Assembly: GCF_042654245.1 (NCBI RefSeq)
Contig: NZ_JBHSGI010000033.1
Span: 248,001 to 312,000, forward strand
DNA from: Seohaeicola_A nanhaiensis
GTDB lineage: Bacteria > Pseudomonadota > Alphaproteobacteria > Rhodobacterales > Rhodobacteraceae
Length of the DNA stretch: 64,000 bases
Direction: 5' to 3'
The translations under genes and the position numbers were made by a program. Below the pieces are notes generated by a model that had not been told where the DNA came from, searched no databases, and saw nothing but the letters and a program-made list of their open reading frames with translations. The first letter of the stretch is position 1. Each line of letters begins with the position of its first letter. Below, one piece after another: positions 19,305-28,073 of the stretch.

Positions 19305-19348
19305 TGGCTTGCCCTCCGGTCGCCCCTTTCCTGTGCCGCAGGCGCAAC

Positions 19349-19378
19349 CATTGTGCAAACCCGCCATGTTTGACAATG
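19349..19378. promoter_or_regulatory. Imperfect inverted repeat between uraH and puuE-uraD, candidate operator
   Basis: Arms CATTGTGCAAAC (19349-19360) and GTTTGACAATG (19368-19378) are complementary except for one extra base in the left arm. The right arm overlaps a TTGACA -35-like hexamer at 19370-19375. The half-site TTGT(N)CAAA recurs at 24851-24859 (TTGTCCAAA) upstream of the ureidoglycine aminohydrolase gene. A shared regulator of the purine genes is plausible but not shown. Confidence 0.4.
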
Positions 19379-19445
19379 CTTTTGCTGTTTTTTGAAAATG
19401 CCCGTGCCAACAATGACGTAGAACGGGCCAAACGGAGTGCCCAGG

Positions 19446-20858
19446 ATGAACAGATACCCGCGCGACATGATCGGTTATGGCGCGACCCCGCCCGACCCGC
19501 AGTGGCCCGGCGGCGCGCGGATCGCGGTGCAGATCGTCCTGAACTACGAGGAAGGCGGCGAGAACAACATCCTGCATGGCGATGCCGCCTCCGAAGCCTT
19601 CCTGTCCGAGATCGTCGGCGCGGCGCAATGGCCGGGGCAGCGGCACTGGAACATGGAGTCGATCTATGAATACGGCGCGCGCGCCGGGTTCTGGCGGCTG
19701 CATCGCCTGATGAAGGATCTGCCGATCACCGTTTATGGCGTCGCCACCGCGCTGGCCCGCTCGCCGGATCAGGTGGCGGCGATGCAGGCGGCCGGCTGGG
19801 AGATCGCGAGCCACGGGCTGAAATGGATCGAACACAAGGACATGCCCGAGGCTGACGAGCGCGCGGCCATCGCCGAGGCGATCCGGCTGCATACCGAGGT
19901 GACCGGCGAGGCGCCGCGCGGCTGGTATGAAGGGCGCGCCTCGATCAACACGGTGCGGCTGGCCTCGGAGACCGGTCAGTTCGACTATGTCGCCGACACC
20001 TATGACGACGATCTGCCCTACTGGACGAAGGTGGGAGCGCGCGACCAGCTGATCGTGCCCTATACGCTCGACTGCAACGACATGCGATTCGCGACCCCGC
20101 AGGGCTTCAACTCGGGCGATCAGTTCTTTGCCTATCTGCGCGACACCTTCGACGCGCTTTATGCCGAGGGCGCGGCGGGGCAGGCCAAGATGATGTCGGT
20201 CGGGCTGCATTGCCGCCTGGTCGGGCGGCCGGGGCGCATTCGCGCGCTGGAAAATTTCCTGGCCCATGCAAGGTCGCACGACCGGGTGTGGTTCGCCACC
20301 CGCCTGCAGATCGCCGAACACTGGGCCAAGGTGCATCCGCCGGCCGAGCGCCCGCGTCCGCACCTGATGGAGAAGGACGCCTTTGTCGCGGCCTATGGCG
20401 GTATCTTCGAACACTCGCCCTGGATTGCCGAACGCGCCCACGAGCTGGAACTGGGCCCCGCACACGACACCGCCGGGGGCCTACACAATGCGCTGGCGCG
20501 TGTGTTCCGCACGGCCTCGGACGAGGAGCGGCTGGGCGTGCTGACGGCGCACCCCGATCTGGCCGGCAAGCTGGCGGCAGCGAAACGGCTGACGGCCGAG
20601 TCGAGCGCCGAACAGGCGAGCGCGGGGCTGGACGCGCTGACCGACGAGGAACGCGCGCAGTTCACGCGGATGAACGCCGCCTATGTGGAGAAATTCGGCT
20701 TTCCCTTCATCATCGCGGTGCGCGACCACAGCCGTGCGTCGATCCTGGCCGCCTTCCGCGCGCGGCTGGAGAACGACCGCGCCACCGAATTCGCCACCGC
20801 CTGCCGGCAGGTGGAACGCATCGCGTACCTGCGGCTGGGGGCGCTGTTGCCCGCATGA
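19446..20858 (+). CDS. puuE-uraD: Fused allantoinase (PuuE type) and OHCU decarboxylase
   Basis: A 470-residue two-domain enzyme. Residues 1 to about 300 are a polysaccharide-deacetylase-like allantoinase (MNRYPRDMIGYGATPPDPQW, SHGLKWIEHKDMPEA, TYDDDLPYW), which opens allantoin to allantoate. Residues from about 310 are OHCU decarboxylase (DAFVAAYGGIFEHSPWIAER, HPDLAGKLA, MNAAYVEKFGFPFIIAVRDH), which makes (S)-allantoin from OHCU. The single chain thus carries two consecutive activities of the pathway. The ATG at 19446 is preceded by GGAG at 19434-19437; a GTG three codons earlier is less likely. It overlaps allA by four bases, so they form one operon with the downstream permease. This fusion is known from other proteobacteria. 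Confidence 0.95.
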   Translation: MNRYPRDMIGYGATPPDPQWPGGARIAVQIVLNYEEGGENNILHGDAASEAFLSEIVGAAQWPGQRHWNMESIYEYGARAGFWRLHRLMKDLPITVYGVATALARSPDQVAAMQAAGWEIASHGLKWIEHKDMPEADERAAIAEAIRLHTEVTGEAPRGWYEGRASINTVRLASETGQFDYVADTYDDDLPYWTKVGARDQLIVPYTLDCNDMRFATPQGFNSGDQFFAYLRDTFDALYAEGAAGQAKMMSVGLHCRLVGRPGRIRALENFLAHARSHDRVWFATRLQIAEHWAKVHPPAERPRPHLMEKDAFVAAYGGIFEHSPWIAERAHELELGPAHDTAGGLHNALARVFRTASDEERLGVLTAHPDLAGKLAAAKRLTAESSAEQASAGLDALTDEERAQFTRMNAAYVEKFGFPFIIAVRDHSRASILAAFRARLENDRATEFATACRQVERIAYLRLGALLPA

Positions 20859-21343
20859 GCCGCGACATCGCCATCCGCCCGATCACCGCCGCGGCCTTCG
20901 CGCCCTTCGGTGACCTGCTGGACTGCGAAGGCGAGCCTGACAGGATCATCAACGCCGGGATGTGCGGCCGCTGGCACGACCGCGCCACGCTCGATTTTGG
21001 CGACGGGCGCGCCGGGGTCAGCCTGTTCAATGCCATCCCGCGCGAGCTGCCCTATACGCTCGACCTGGTCGAGCGGCACCCCGAGGGCAGCCAGTGCTTC
21101 GTGCCGATGTCGCTGACCCCCTTCCTGGTGATCGTCGCCGCCGACATGGGCGGCACGCCCGGCCAGCCGCTGGCCTTCGAAACCGCGCCGGGGCAGGCGA
21201 TCAACTTTCACCGGGGCACCTGGCACGGCGTGCTGACGCCGCTGCATGCCCCGGGGCTCTTCGCCGTGATCGACCGGATCGGTCCGGGCGCCAATCTCGA
21301 GGAATACCGGTTCGACGCGCCGTATCGCATCGACCGCAGCTGA
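20855..21343 (+). CDS. allA: Ureidoglycolate lyase
   Basis: Splits (S)-ureidoglycolate into glyoxylate and urea, the last step of allantoin use. The 162-residue cupin-like protein has the family segments AFAPFGDLLDCEG near the N-terminus, FVPMSLTPFLVIVA in the middle and the conserved FHRGTWHGVLTPL. Length is typical. Its ATG overlaps the puuE-uraD stop (ATGA), implying coupled translation. Confidence 0.93.
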   Translation: MSRDIAIRPITAAAFAPFGDLLDCEGEPDRIINAGMCGRWHDRATLDFGDGRAGVSLFNAIPRELPYTLDLVERHPEGSQCFVPMSLTPFLVIVAADMGGTPGQPLAFETAPGQAINFHRGTWHGVLTPLHAPGLFAVIDRIGPGANLEEYRFDAPYRIDRS

Positions 21344-21404
21344 TCCGAAGCCGCCCGACAGAGGCGGCCGGTGGAACGACCTGCAACGGATAGGGAACAG
21401 GGAA

Positions 21405-22826
21405 ATGGCTTATACCTCGCTCGGCACGCCCGAGCAATTGCGCGATCCGAATTACACCCCGGCACTGGCCCAGGCCATTCCGCTGGGCATCCAGCACGTG
21501 CTGGCGATGTTCGTCTCGAACGTCACCCCCGCCATCATCGTCGCCGGCGCGGCGGGGATCGGCTTCGGCTCGGACCAGGGGGCGCTCGGCTTCCCGGACA
21601 TGAGCTACATGATTCAGATGTCGATGCTCTTCGCCGGCATCGCGACTCTGTTCCAGACCATCGGCTTTGGCCCCGTGGGCGCGCGGCTGCCGATCGTGCA
21701 GGGAACCTCCTTCGCCTTCGTGCCGATCATGATCCCTGCCGTCGCGGGGCTGGGTGCCGGGGGATTGGGCGGCTTGATGACCGGCGTCATGCTGGGCGGC
21801 ATCTTCCACTTCTGCCTCGGCTTCATCGTCGGGCGCATCCGCTTTGCCCTGCCGCCGCTGGTGACCGGGCTGATCGTGTTGATGATCGGCCTCGCGCTGA
21901 TCAAGGTCGGCATCCAGTATGCCGCGGGCGGCGTTCTGCGCCACACCGCGGCGCTGGATCTCGCCGCCGCCGGCAAGCTTGGCACCGATGTGGCCGAGCG
22001 CACGGTGGGGATGGCCGACAGCTTCGGCTCCTGGGCCTATTGGGGGCCGGCCATCGTCGTGGTACTGGTGACGCTGGCGATCAAGTTCTTCGCGCGAGGT
22101 TTCCTCTCGGTCGCGGCCGTCTTCATCGGCATCGTCGCGGGCTATCTCGTCGCGGCGGCGATGGGGCAGGTGAGCTTTGCCAATGTCGGCAAGGCGGCGC
22201 TGTTCGAGCTGCCGGTGCCGTTCAAATACGGCTTTCAGATCAACTGGGCCATCGTGATCGGCATGTGCTTCATGGCCATCGTCTCGGCCATCGAAACGGT
22301 GGGCGACACCAACGGGATCACCAAGGGCGGCGCCGGGCGCGAGGCGACCGACAGGGAGGTGGCGGGCGCCACCTTCGCCGACGGTCTGGGCACCGCCATC
22401 GCCGGCGTCTTCGGGGCGCTGCCGAACACATCGTTCAGCCAGAACGTCGGGCTGGTGGCGATGACCGGGGTGATGAGCCGCCATGTGGTCACCATCGGCG
22501 CGCTGTTCCTGATCGTCTGCGGGCTGATGCCGGTGGTCGGCGCGGTGATCCGCACCATGCCCGAGCATGTGCTGGGCGGCGGCGTGATCGTGATGTTCGG
22601 CATGGTCTGCGCCAGCGGCGTCAACATGCTGTCCGAGGTGACCTGGAATCGCCGCAACATGGTGATCTTCGCCACGGCGCTGTCGGTCAGCTTCGGCCTG
22701 CAGCTGGTGCCCGAAGCGCTGCAGCACCTCGGCCCGACGCTCAGGATCCTGCTGACATCGGGCCTGCTGCCGGCGGCCTTCATCGCCATCGTGCTGAATC
22801 TCGCCCTTCCGGAAGAGCTGGACTGA
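21405..22826 (+). CDS. NCS2 family urate/xanthine permease
   Basis: A 473-residue membrane protein with about 14 hydrophobic segments, of the nucleobase-cation symporter 2 family. Visible family features are the early QHVLAMFVSNVTPAIIVAGA, QGTSFAFVPIMIP, and ETVGDTNGITKGG, where the acidic and polar residues line the purine site. The third-to-last part FGALPNTSFSQNVGLVAMTG is the NCS2 signature. Its place after puuE-uraD and allA points to urate or a related purine as substrate, but xanthine or uracil cannot be excluded. The gene starts 62 bases after allA and ends before a set of strong hairpins. Confidence 0.92.
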   Translation: MAYTSLGTPEQLRDPNYTPALAQAIPLGIQHVLAMFVSNVTPAIIVAGAAGIGFGSDQGALGFPDMSYMIQMSMLFAGIATLFQTIGFGPVGARLPIVQGTSFAFVPIMIPAVAGLGAGGLGGLMTGVMLGGIFHFCLGFIVGRIRFALPPLVTGLIVLMIGLALIKVGIQYAAGGVLRHTAALDLAAAGKLGTDVAERTVGMADSFGSWAYWGPAIVVVLVTLAIKFFARGFLSVAAVFIGIVAGYLVAAAMGQVSFANVGKAALFELPVPFKYGFQINWAIVIGMCFMAIVSAIETVGDTNGITKGGAGREATDREVAGATFADGLGTAIAGVFGALPNTSFSQNVGLVAMTGVMSRHVVTIGALFLIVCGLMPVVGAVIRTMPEHVLGGGVIVMFGMVCASGVNMLSEVTWNRRNMVIFATALSVSFGLQLVPEALQHLGPTLRILLTSGLLPAAFIAIVLNLALPEELD

Positions 22827-22835
22827 GAGGCCGGA

Positions 22836-22961
22836 GGGGGCTTTGCCCCCGCCGCCCGTTCCGGGCGGCCCCCCAGGATATTTATGGCAAGAGGAAAAGC
22901 AGGCCGCCTTTTCCTCTTGCTGAAAATATCCCCCGCGGAGCGAATCCGCCGCAAGGCGGAT
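22836..22961. terminator. Cluster of hairpins between convergent genes
   Basis: Four dyads stand in a row: GGGGGC-TTT-GCCCCC (22836-22850); GCCGCCCG-TTC-CGGGCGGC (22851-22869); a long stem at 22876-22931 with outer arms GGATATTT/AAATATCC and inner arms GCAAGAGGAAAA/TTTTCCTCTTGC; and ATCCGCC-GCAA-GGCGGAT (22944-22961). The long stem has A and T runs in the arms, so it can end transcription from both sides. The AGGATATTT...AAGAGGAAA wording resembles a repeat I know to be common after genes in Rhodobacterales. Confidence 0.7.
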
Positions 22962-22962
22962 G

Positions 22963-23931
22963 TCAGGCGCGCGCCATCAGCGCCGCGACGTCGAGCATGC
23001 GCGCCGAAAAGCCCCATTCGTTGTCATACCAGCCGAAGACGCGCACCTGAGGTCCGACGGCGCGGGTCTCGGGGCCGGCGATGACCAGCGACTCGGGTCG
23101 CGCGCGGAGATCCGAGGAGACCAGCGGCAGGTCGGTCCAGCCCAGCACCTCCGAGGCCGCGACCGCCGCGCGCAGCGCCTCGGGCGACACCGGGCGCGCG
23201 AGCTGGGCCACCAGGTCGACCGCCGAGACGCTGGCGACCGGCACCCGCACCGCGGCGCCGGTGATGCGGCCGGCGAGTTCGGGCAGCACCTCGTCCACCA
23301 GATGTGCGGCGCTGGTGGTGGTGGGCACCATCGACTGGGCGCCGCCCCGGCTGCGGGCAAAGTCGCCGCGCGGCGCGTCGACCATGGGTTGGCTGTTGGT
23401 ATAGCAGTGGATCGTGGTCATATGCGCCCGCTCGATCCCGCCGAGACCGTGAAGCAGTTTGGCCAGCGGTGCCAGCGCATTGGTGGTGCAGGAGGCGTTC
23501 GACACCACCTTTGCGTCCCCCAGCGCGTGGTCGTTGGCGCCCAGCACCACGGTCAGTTCGGCCGCGGGCGAGGGGCCGGAGATCAGCACCTTGCGCGCGC
23601 CCGCCGCGATCCCGCGCCGGGCCACATCCGAGGTGCGGGCGATGCCGGTGCAGTCGAGCAGCACGTCGACGCCGGTGAGGTCGACCTCGGAGAGATCGGC
23701 CGAATGGCTGACCGGGATGCTTCGCCCGGCCACGTCGATCCGCCCCTCTGTCGTCGTCACCGGCGAAGGAAACGGCCCGAAGGTGCTGTCCCAGGCAAAG
23801 AGATAGGCGCACATGTCCAGCGGTGCGATATCGTTGATCCGCACCACGTCGATATCCCGGTCCGCGCCGGTCAGAACCTGGCGCAGCACGGTGCGGCCGA
23901 TCCGGCCGAATCCATTGATGGCGATCCGCAT
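22963..23931 (-). CDS. Glyceraldehyde-3-phosphate dehydrogenase-type enzyme
   Basis: A 322-residue NAD(P)-dependent phosphorylating aldehyde dehydrogenase of the GAPDH/erythrose-4-phosphate dehydrogenase family. The Rossmann motif INGFGRIGR opens the protein. The nucleophile is C148 in SNASCTTNA, and the C-terminal WYDNEWGFSARMLDVA is conserved. It departs from classic GAPDH where the substrate loop reads FAWDSTFGPF instead of the usual YDSxHGxF, and it is shorter than usual. YDNEWGF also fits Epd-like proteins. It may therefore be a paralogue with a different substrate; the main glycolytic gap gene is probably elsewhere. It ends before the convergent urate permease gene. Confidence 0.85.
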   Translation of the reverse strand: MRIAINGFGRIGRTVLRQVLTGADRDIDVVRINDIAPLDMCAYLFAWDSTFGPFPSPVTTTEGRIDVAGRSIPVSHSADLSEVDLTGVDVLLDCTGIARTSDVARRGIAAGARKVLISGPSPAAELTVVLGANDHALGDAKVVSNASCTTNALAPLAKLLHGLGGIERAHMTTIHCYTNSQPMVDAPRGDFARSRGGAQSMVPTTTSAAHLVDEVLPELAGRITGAAVRVPVASVSAVDLVAQLARPVSPEALRAAVAASEVLGWTDLPLVSSDLRARPESLVIAGPETRAVGPQVRVFGWYDNEWGFSARMLDVAALMARA

Positions 23932-23976
23932 GGGCGAGGTATGCCAGCGGCTCCGGCGCGCCGCAATGGGGGGCGG

Positions 23977-24801
<825 letters not shown>

Positions 24802-24930
24802 GAGGCTCTCCTTTGACCGGCGTGGCGCAGTATCGCGCGGCGGCGCGGTCTTGTCCAAAGCTGCACGGTGGATAACACTGTCTGGGAATTCTTGAAAATG
24901 CCGCGCGCCCTGCGCGGTGAGGAGACCGCG

Positions 24931-25890
24931 ATGATCCGCGCCGCCACCCTTGTTCTGATCGGCCTTGCCGGACCGGCGGCGGCCCAGGTCTGGGTCGCCA
25001 GCAAGGCCGACGACGGCGCCTATGTCTATGGCAGCGCCAGCCCCGAACCGGTGCAGGTCTGGCTGTCGTGCAACGCGCCCTCGGCCACGCGGCTGCCGCC
25101 GATCCAGGTCGGGGCGCATGAAGAGACGGTGTCGGCGCCCTATACGATCCGGCTGGAGTTCTCCGGCGCGCTGATTCCGGGGGCCGAGGCACGGTCGGAT
25201 ATCTTTCTCTGGGTCGGGGCGACCGCCTATCGCCTGCCGTCCATCGGGCTGAACGAGCTGACTGGGGTCTGGGAACTGACCCTGTCGATGGCCGATCCGA
25301 TGCTGGGCGCGATGCGGGCGGCCGACCGGCTGGTGCTGGCGCCGGGGCAGGATCAGGCCTGGGAGCTGCCCGTGGACGGATTGTCCGAGGCGGCCGGTGC
25401 AGCGATGCGCACCTGCGCCGAGGCCTGGGTGGCCGCCGGGTTTCCGGTGCCGCCGGCGCTGGCCGAGTTCGCGCCCGCCTATGGCGGTGGTGCGGCGACG
25501 CCGATGCGGGTTGCAGCCGATCAGGCGGTGATCGCGGGATGCAACGGACCGGCGAACCGGGGGCCGGATTACCTGCTGTCGGGCAATATCGATGGCGACG
25601 GCACCGAGGACATCATCCTCGACTGGCGCGCGGTGGAGTGCCTGTCGCAGCCGGCGCAGCCCTTTTGCGGCGCGTCCCTGTGCAGCGCGGATGTTTTCCT
25701 GAGCGGAACCTTCCCGCGTTCGGGCACGCCGGAAACCATGCTGGCGCTGGGCGTCGGGCTGGTGCCTTTGTCCAACGGCAATGACGGGATCCGGCTGGGC
25801 GCATCCTATGCCACCTGCAACGCACGCGGGCTGAACGAGTGTGAGTTCCTGTATTATTGGGACGGGTCGGCGCTTCGGGAAGTGCCCTGA
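24931..25890 (+). CDS. Secreted hypothetical protein with Cys-rich C-terminal part
   Basis: A 319-residue protein with a short signal peptide (MIRAATLVLIGLAGPAAAQ). Its first half is beta-rich (VWVASKADDGAYVYGSASPE). The second half contains a DxDxDG calcium-loop-like segment (GNIDGDGTEDIILDW) and at least six cysteines after it (VECLSQPAQPFCGASLCSAD, ATCNARGLNECEF), suggesting disulfide bonds in the periplasm. I do not recognise the family. The ATG at 24931 has GAGGAG seven bases upstream; an earlier ATG in the frame would hide the signal peptide. It is divergent from the ureidoglycine aminohydrolase gene, and TTGTCCAAA at 24851 lies between them. Confidence 0.7.
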   Translation: MIRAATLVLIGLAGPAAAQVWVASKADDGAYVYGSASPEPVQVWLSCNAPSATRLPPIQVGAHEETVSAPYTIRLEFSGALIPGAEARSDIFLWVGATAYRLPSIGLNELTGVWELTLSMADPMLGAMRAADRLVLAPGQDQAWELPVDGLSEAAGAAMRTCAEAWVAAGFPVPPALAEFAPAYGGGAATPMRVAADQAVIAGCNGPANRGPDYLLSGNIDGDGTEDIILDWRAVECLSQPAQPFCGASLCSADVFLSGTFPRSGTPETMLALGVGLVPLSNGNDGIRLGASYATCNARGLNECEFLYYWDGSALREVP

Positions 25891-25912
25891 GAATGGCGGG
25901 GTGAACCCCGCC

Positions 25913-26662
25913 TTACGTCGCGCCCACGCCGCTTTGCCGCAGCTCCGCCGCGCAGAGGCGCAGCGCGCGCAGCGCGGCCTCGCCGTCGCTGCCGCGCGGC
26001 ATCGACGTGCCGACCACCATGCCGGCCGCCTCGGGTGCGCTGACCGGGACGGCGAAGCCGACGATACCGCTTTCGAATTCACCGTCGGTTTCTGCGTAGC
26101 CCGCGCCGCGTGCCTGCGTCACCTGCTCCATCACGGACTCGCGGCTGGCAAGCGAGCGTTCGGTGTGCGCGGTCATCGGCGCGGTCGAGGCCAGCGGCGC
26201 GGGGTCGGTTTCGCAGGCCAGCAGCATCCGCCCGAGGCTGGTGTGCAGCAGCGGCAGGCGGCTGCCCGGGGTAAAGCCGAAGGACACCGGGCCGCTGGGC
26301 AGGGTGGATTGCGCGAGCAGCAGCACCTCGGTCCCGTCGCGCGTGGCCAGCACGATTTCGGCGCCAAGCCGGGCGGCGTGGCGGTTCAGCACGGGCTGCA
26401 CCCGGTGGCCGAAGTCGTTGGCCCGGAAATAGCCCGCTGCCAGCGTCAGCACCTTCGGTGTCAGGGTAAAGGCGCGCCCGGTCTGGGCCAGATAGCCGAG
26501 CTGGACCAGTGTCAGCGCGCCGCGCCGGGCGGCGGCCCGGTCCTGCCCGGTGGCGCGGGCGATGTCGGCCAGGGTCAGCGCGGGCATACTGCCGTCGAAA
26601 GCGCCAAGAACGGCCATCCCCTTGGCGAAGGTCGAGGCGGTGTTGCGATCCTGCGTCGTCAT
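25913..26662 (-). CDS. IclR family transcriptional regulator
   Basis: A 249-residue regulator: N-terminal winged helix (about residues 10-70, FAKGMAVLGAFDGSMPALTL, then RATGQDRAAARRGALTLVQL) and C-terminal IclR effector domain (about 80-240, with TDGEFESGIVGFAVPV). It is divergent from the Rieske oxygenase gene, and a perfect dyad at 26713-26731 sits in the shared control region. It is therefore the likely regulator of the Rieske/glutamine-synthetase-like operon, sensing a pathway intermediate (inference). Confidence 0.92.
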   Translation of the reverse strand: MTTQDRNTASTFAKGMAVLGAFDGSMPALTLADIARATGQDRAAARRGALTLVQLGYLAQTGRAFTLTPKVLTLAAGYFRANDFGHRVQPVLNRHAARLGAEIVLATRDGTEVLLLAQSTLPSGPVSFGFTPGSRLPLLHTSLGRMLLACETDPAPLASTAPMTAHTERSLASRESVMEQVTQARGAGYAETDGEFESGIVGFAVPVSAPEAAGMVVGTSMPRGSDGEAALRALRLCAAELRQSGVGAT

Positions 26663-26712
26663 CCTTGACTCTCTGCGGCGGTATCCGGCAATCTGGGCGG
26701 ATAACGGATACT

Positions 26713-26731
26713 ATGTGCGATATACGCACAT
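26713..26731. promoter_or_regulatory. Perfect inverted repeat, candidate IclR operator
   Basis: Arms ATGTGCG (26713-26719) and CGCACAT (26725-26731) flank ATATA. The site lies between the divergent IclR and Rieske genes, 29 bases before the Rieske ATG. Size and position fit an IclR-family operator that overlaps the promoter. Confidence 0.6.
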
Positions 26732-26759
26732 TCGTCAACAGCCAGGGGAGACCTCGCCA

Positions 26760-28073
26760 ATGATCAGCCAGGAACAGAACGACAGCCTGACCCGGGTTGG
26801 CCCCGGCAGCGACGCGGGCGCGGTGCTGCGGCTGTACTGGCAGCCCGCCGCCTTGTCGGACGAGCTGATGAAGGCGCGGCCTGTCGTGCCGGTCCGGCTG
26901 CTGGGCGAGGATCTGGTGCTGTTCCGCGACCAGGAGGGCAAGCTCGGCCTGATCCAACGCGGCTGCCCGCACCGTGGGGCCGATTTCTGCTATGGCCGGC
27001 TCGAGGACAACGGGCTGCGCTGCCCCTTCCACGGCTGGCATTTCGACCGCTCGGGGCAGTGCGTCGAGCAGCCGGGCGAGCCCGAGGGCAGCCGGATGCA
27101 CGAGCAAATCAAGGCGCGGTCCTATCCGGTGGTCGAGAAGAACGGCATCGTCTGGGCCTATATGGGGCCGGGCGATCCGCCGCCGTTCCCGAATTTCGAC
27201 TGCTTCCGCGCGCCGGACAGCCATGTCTTTGCCTTCAAGGGGTTGTGGGAATGCAACTGGCTGCAGGCGATGGAGGTGGGCATCGACCCGGCCCATGCCT
27301 CCTTCCTGCACCGCTTCCTGCAGGACGAGGACCCGAAGGAGTCCTACGGCAAGCAGTTCCGCGACACCGCCGGGAATACCGAAATCCCGATGACGAAACT
27401 GCTGCGCGACTATCCGCGTCCCGAGATCAGCGTGGACGACACCGACTGGGGCCTGCGCCTGACCGCGCTGCGCCACATGGAGGACGGGCGCACCCATGTG
27501 CGCATCACCAACCAGATCTTCCCCGGCGCCATCTGCATCCCGATGAGCCGCGAGATGACCATCACCCAGTGGCATGTTCCGGTCGATGACACGACCTGCT
27601 ACTGGTATTCCATGTTCACCAGCTTCAACAATCCGGTCGACAAGACGCTGATGCGCGAACAGCGGCTGAAGGAGCATCGCCTGCCGGATTACGCGCCGCT
27701 CAAGAACGCGCGCAACAACTATGGCTATGATGAGGCCGAGCAGGCGAGCACGACCTATACCGGCATGGGGCTCGACATCAACGTGCACGACCAGTGGGCG
27801 GTGGAATCGATGGGCCGTATCCAGGACCGGACCGAAGAGCATCTGGGCAAGACCGATGTCGGCATCATCCGCAACCGCCGGCGCCTGCGAGACGCCATCG
27901 CGGCGGTGAAGGCGGGGAACCTGGACAAACTGCCGATGCGAAATGGCGGCACCGAGGCGCTGACCGGGCCGGTGTCGAATGATACCATCGCCAGCGGCGG
28001 CGACTGGCACGCGGCGGCCGCCGAGGCCGATGTGGCGCGGCGCGCGACCTGTCCCTGGGACGCCAGTGTCTGA
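26760..28073 (+). CDS. Rieske [2Fe-2S] aromatic ring-hydroxylating oxygenase, alpha subunit
   Basis: A 437-residue non-haem iron oxygenase. The Rieske cluster ligands are C69-x-H71 and C88-x2-H91 (GCPHRGADFCYGRLEDN..LRCPFHGW). The catalytic mononuclear iron ligands are D176/H179/H184 as D-x2-H-x4-H in GIDPAHASFLHRF. The C-terminal part resembles the phthalate-4,5-dioxygenase/LigXa group, which works as alpha-only oligomers with a separate reductase. No beta subunit, ferredoxin or reductase gene is adjacent. The substrate is unknown; oxidation, hydroxylation or O/N-demethylation are all possible. AGGGGAGA precedes the ATG. The downstream glutamine-synthetase-like gene overlaps it by eight bases, so the two are one operon. 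Confidence 0.92.
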   Translation: MISQEQNDSLTRVGPGSDAGAVLRLYWQPAALSDELMKARPVVPVRLLGEDLVLFRDQEGKLGLIQRGCPHRGADFCYGRLEDNGLRCPFHGWHFDRSGQCVEQPGEPEGSRMHEQIKARSYPVVEKNGIVWAYMGPGDPPPFPNFDCFRAPDSHVFAFKGLWECNWLQAMEVGIDPAHASFLHRFLQDEDPKESYGKQFRDTAGNTEIPMTKLLRDYPRPEISVDDTDWGLRLTALRHMEDGRTHVRITNQIFPGAICIPMSREMTITQWHVPVDDTTCYWYSMFTSFNNPVDKTLMREQRLKEHRLPDYAPLKNARNNYGYDEAEQASTTYTGMGLDINVHDQWAVESMGRIQDRTEEHLGKTDVGIIRNRRRLRDAIAAVKAGNLDKLPMRNGGTEALTGPVSNDTIASGGDWHAAAAEADVARRATCPWDASV

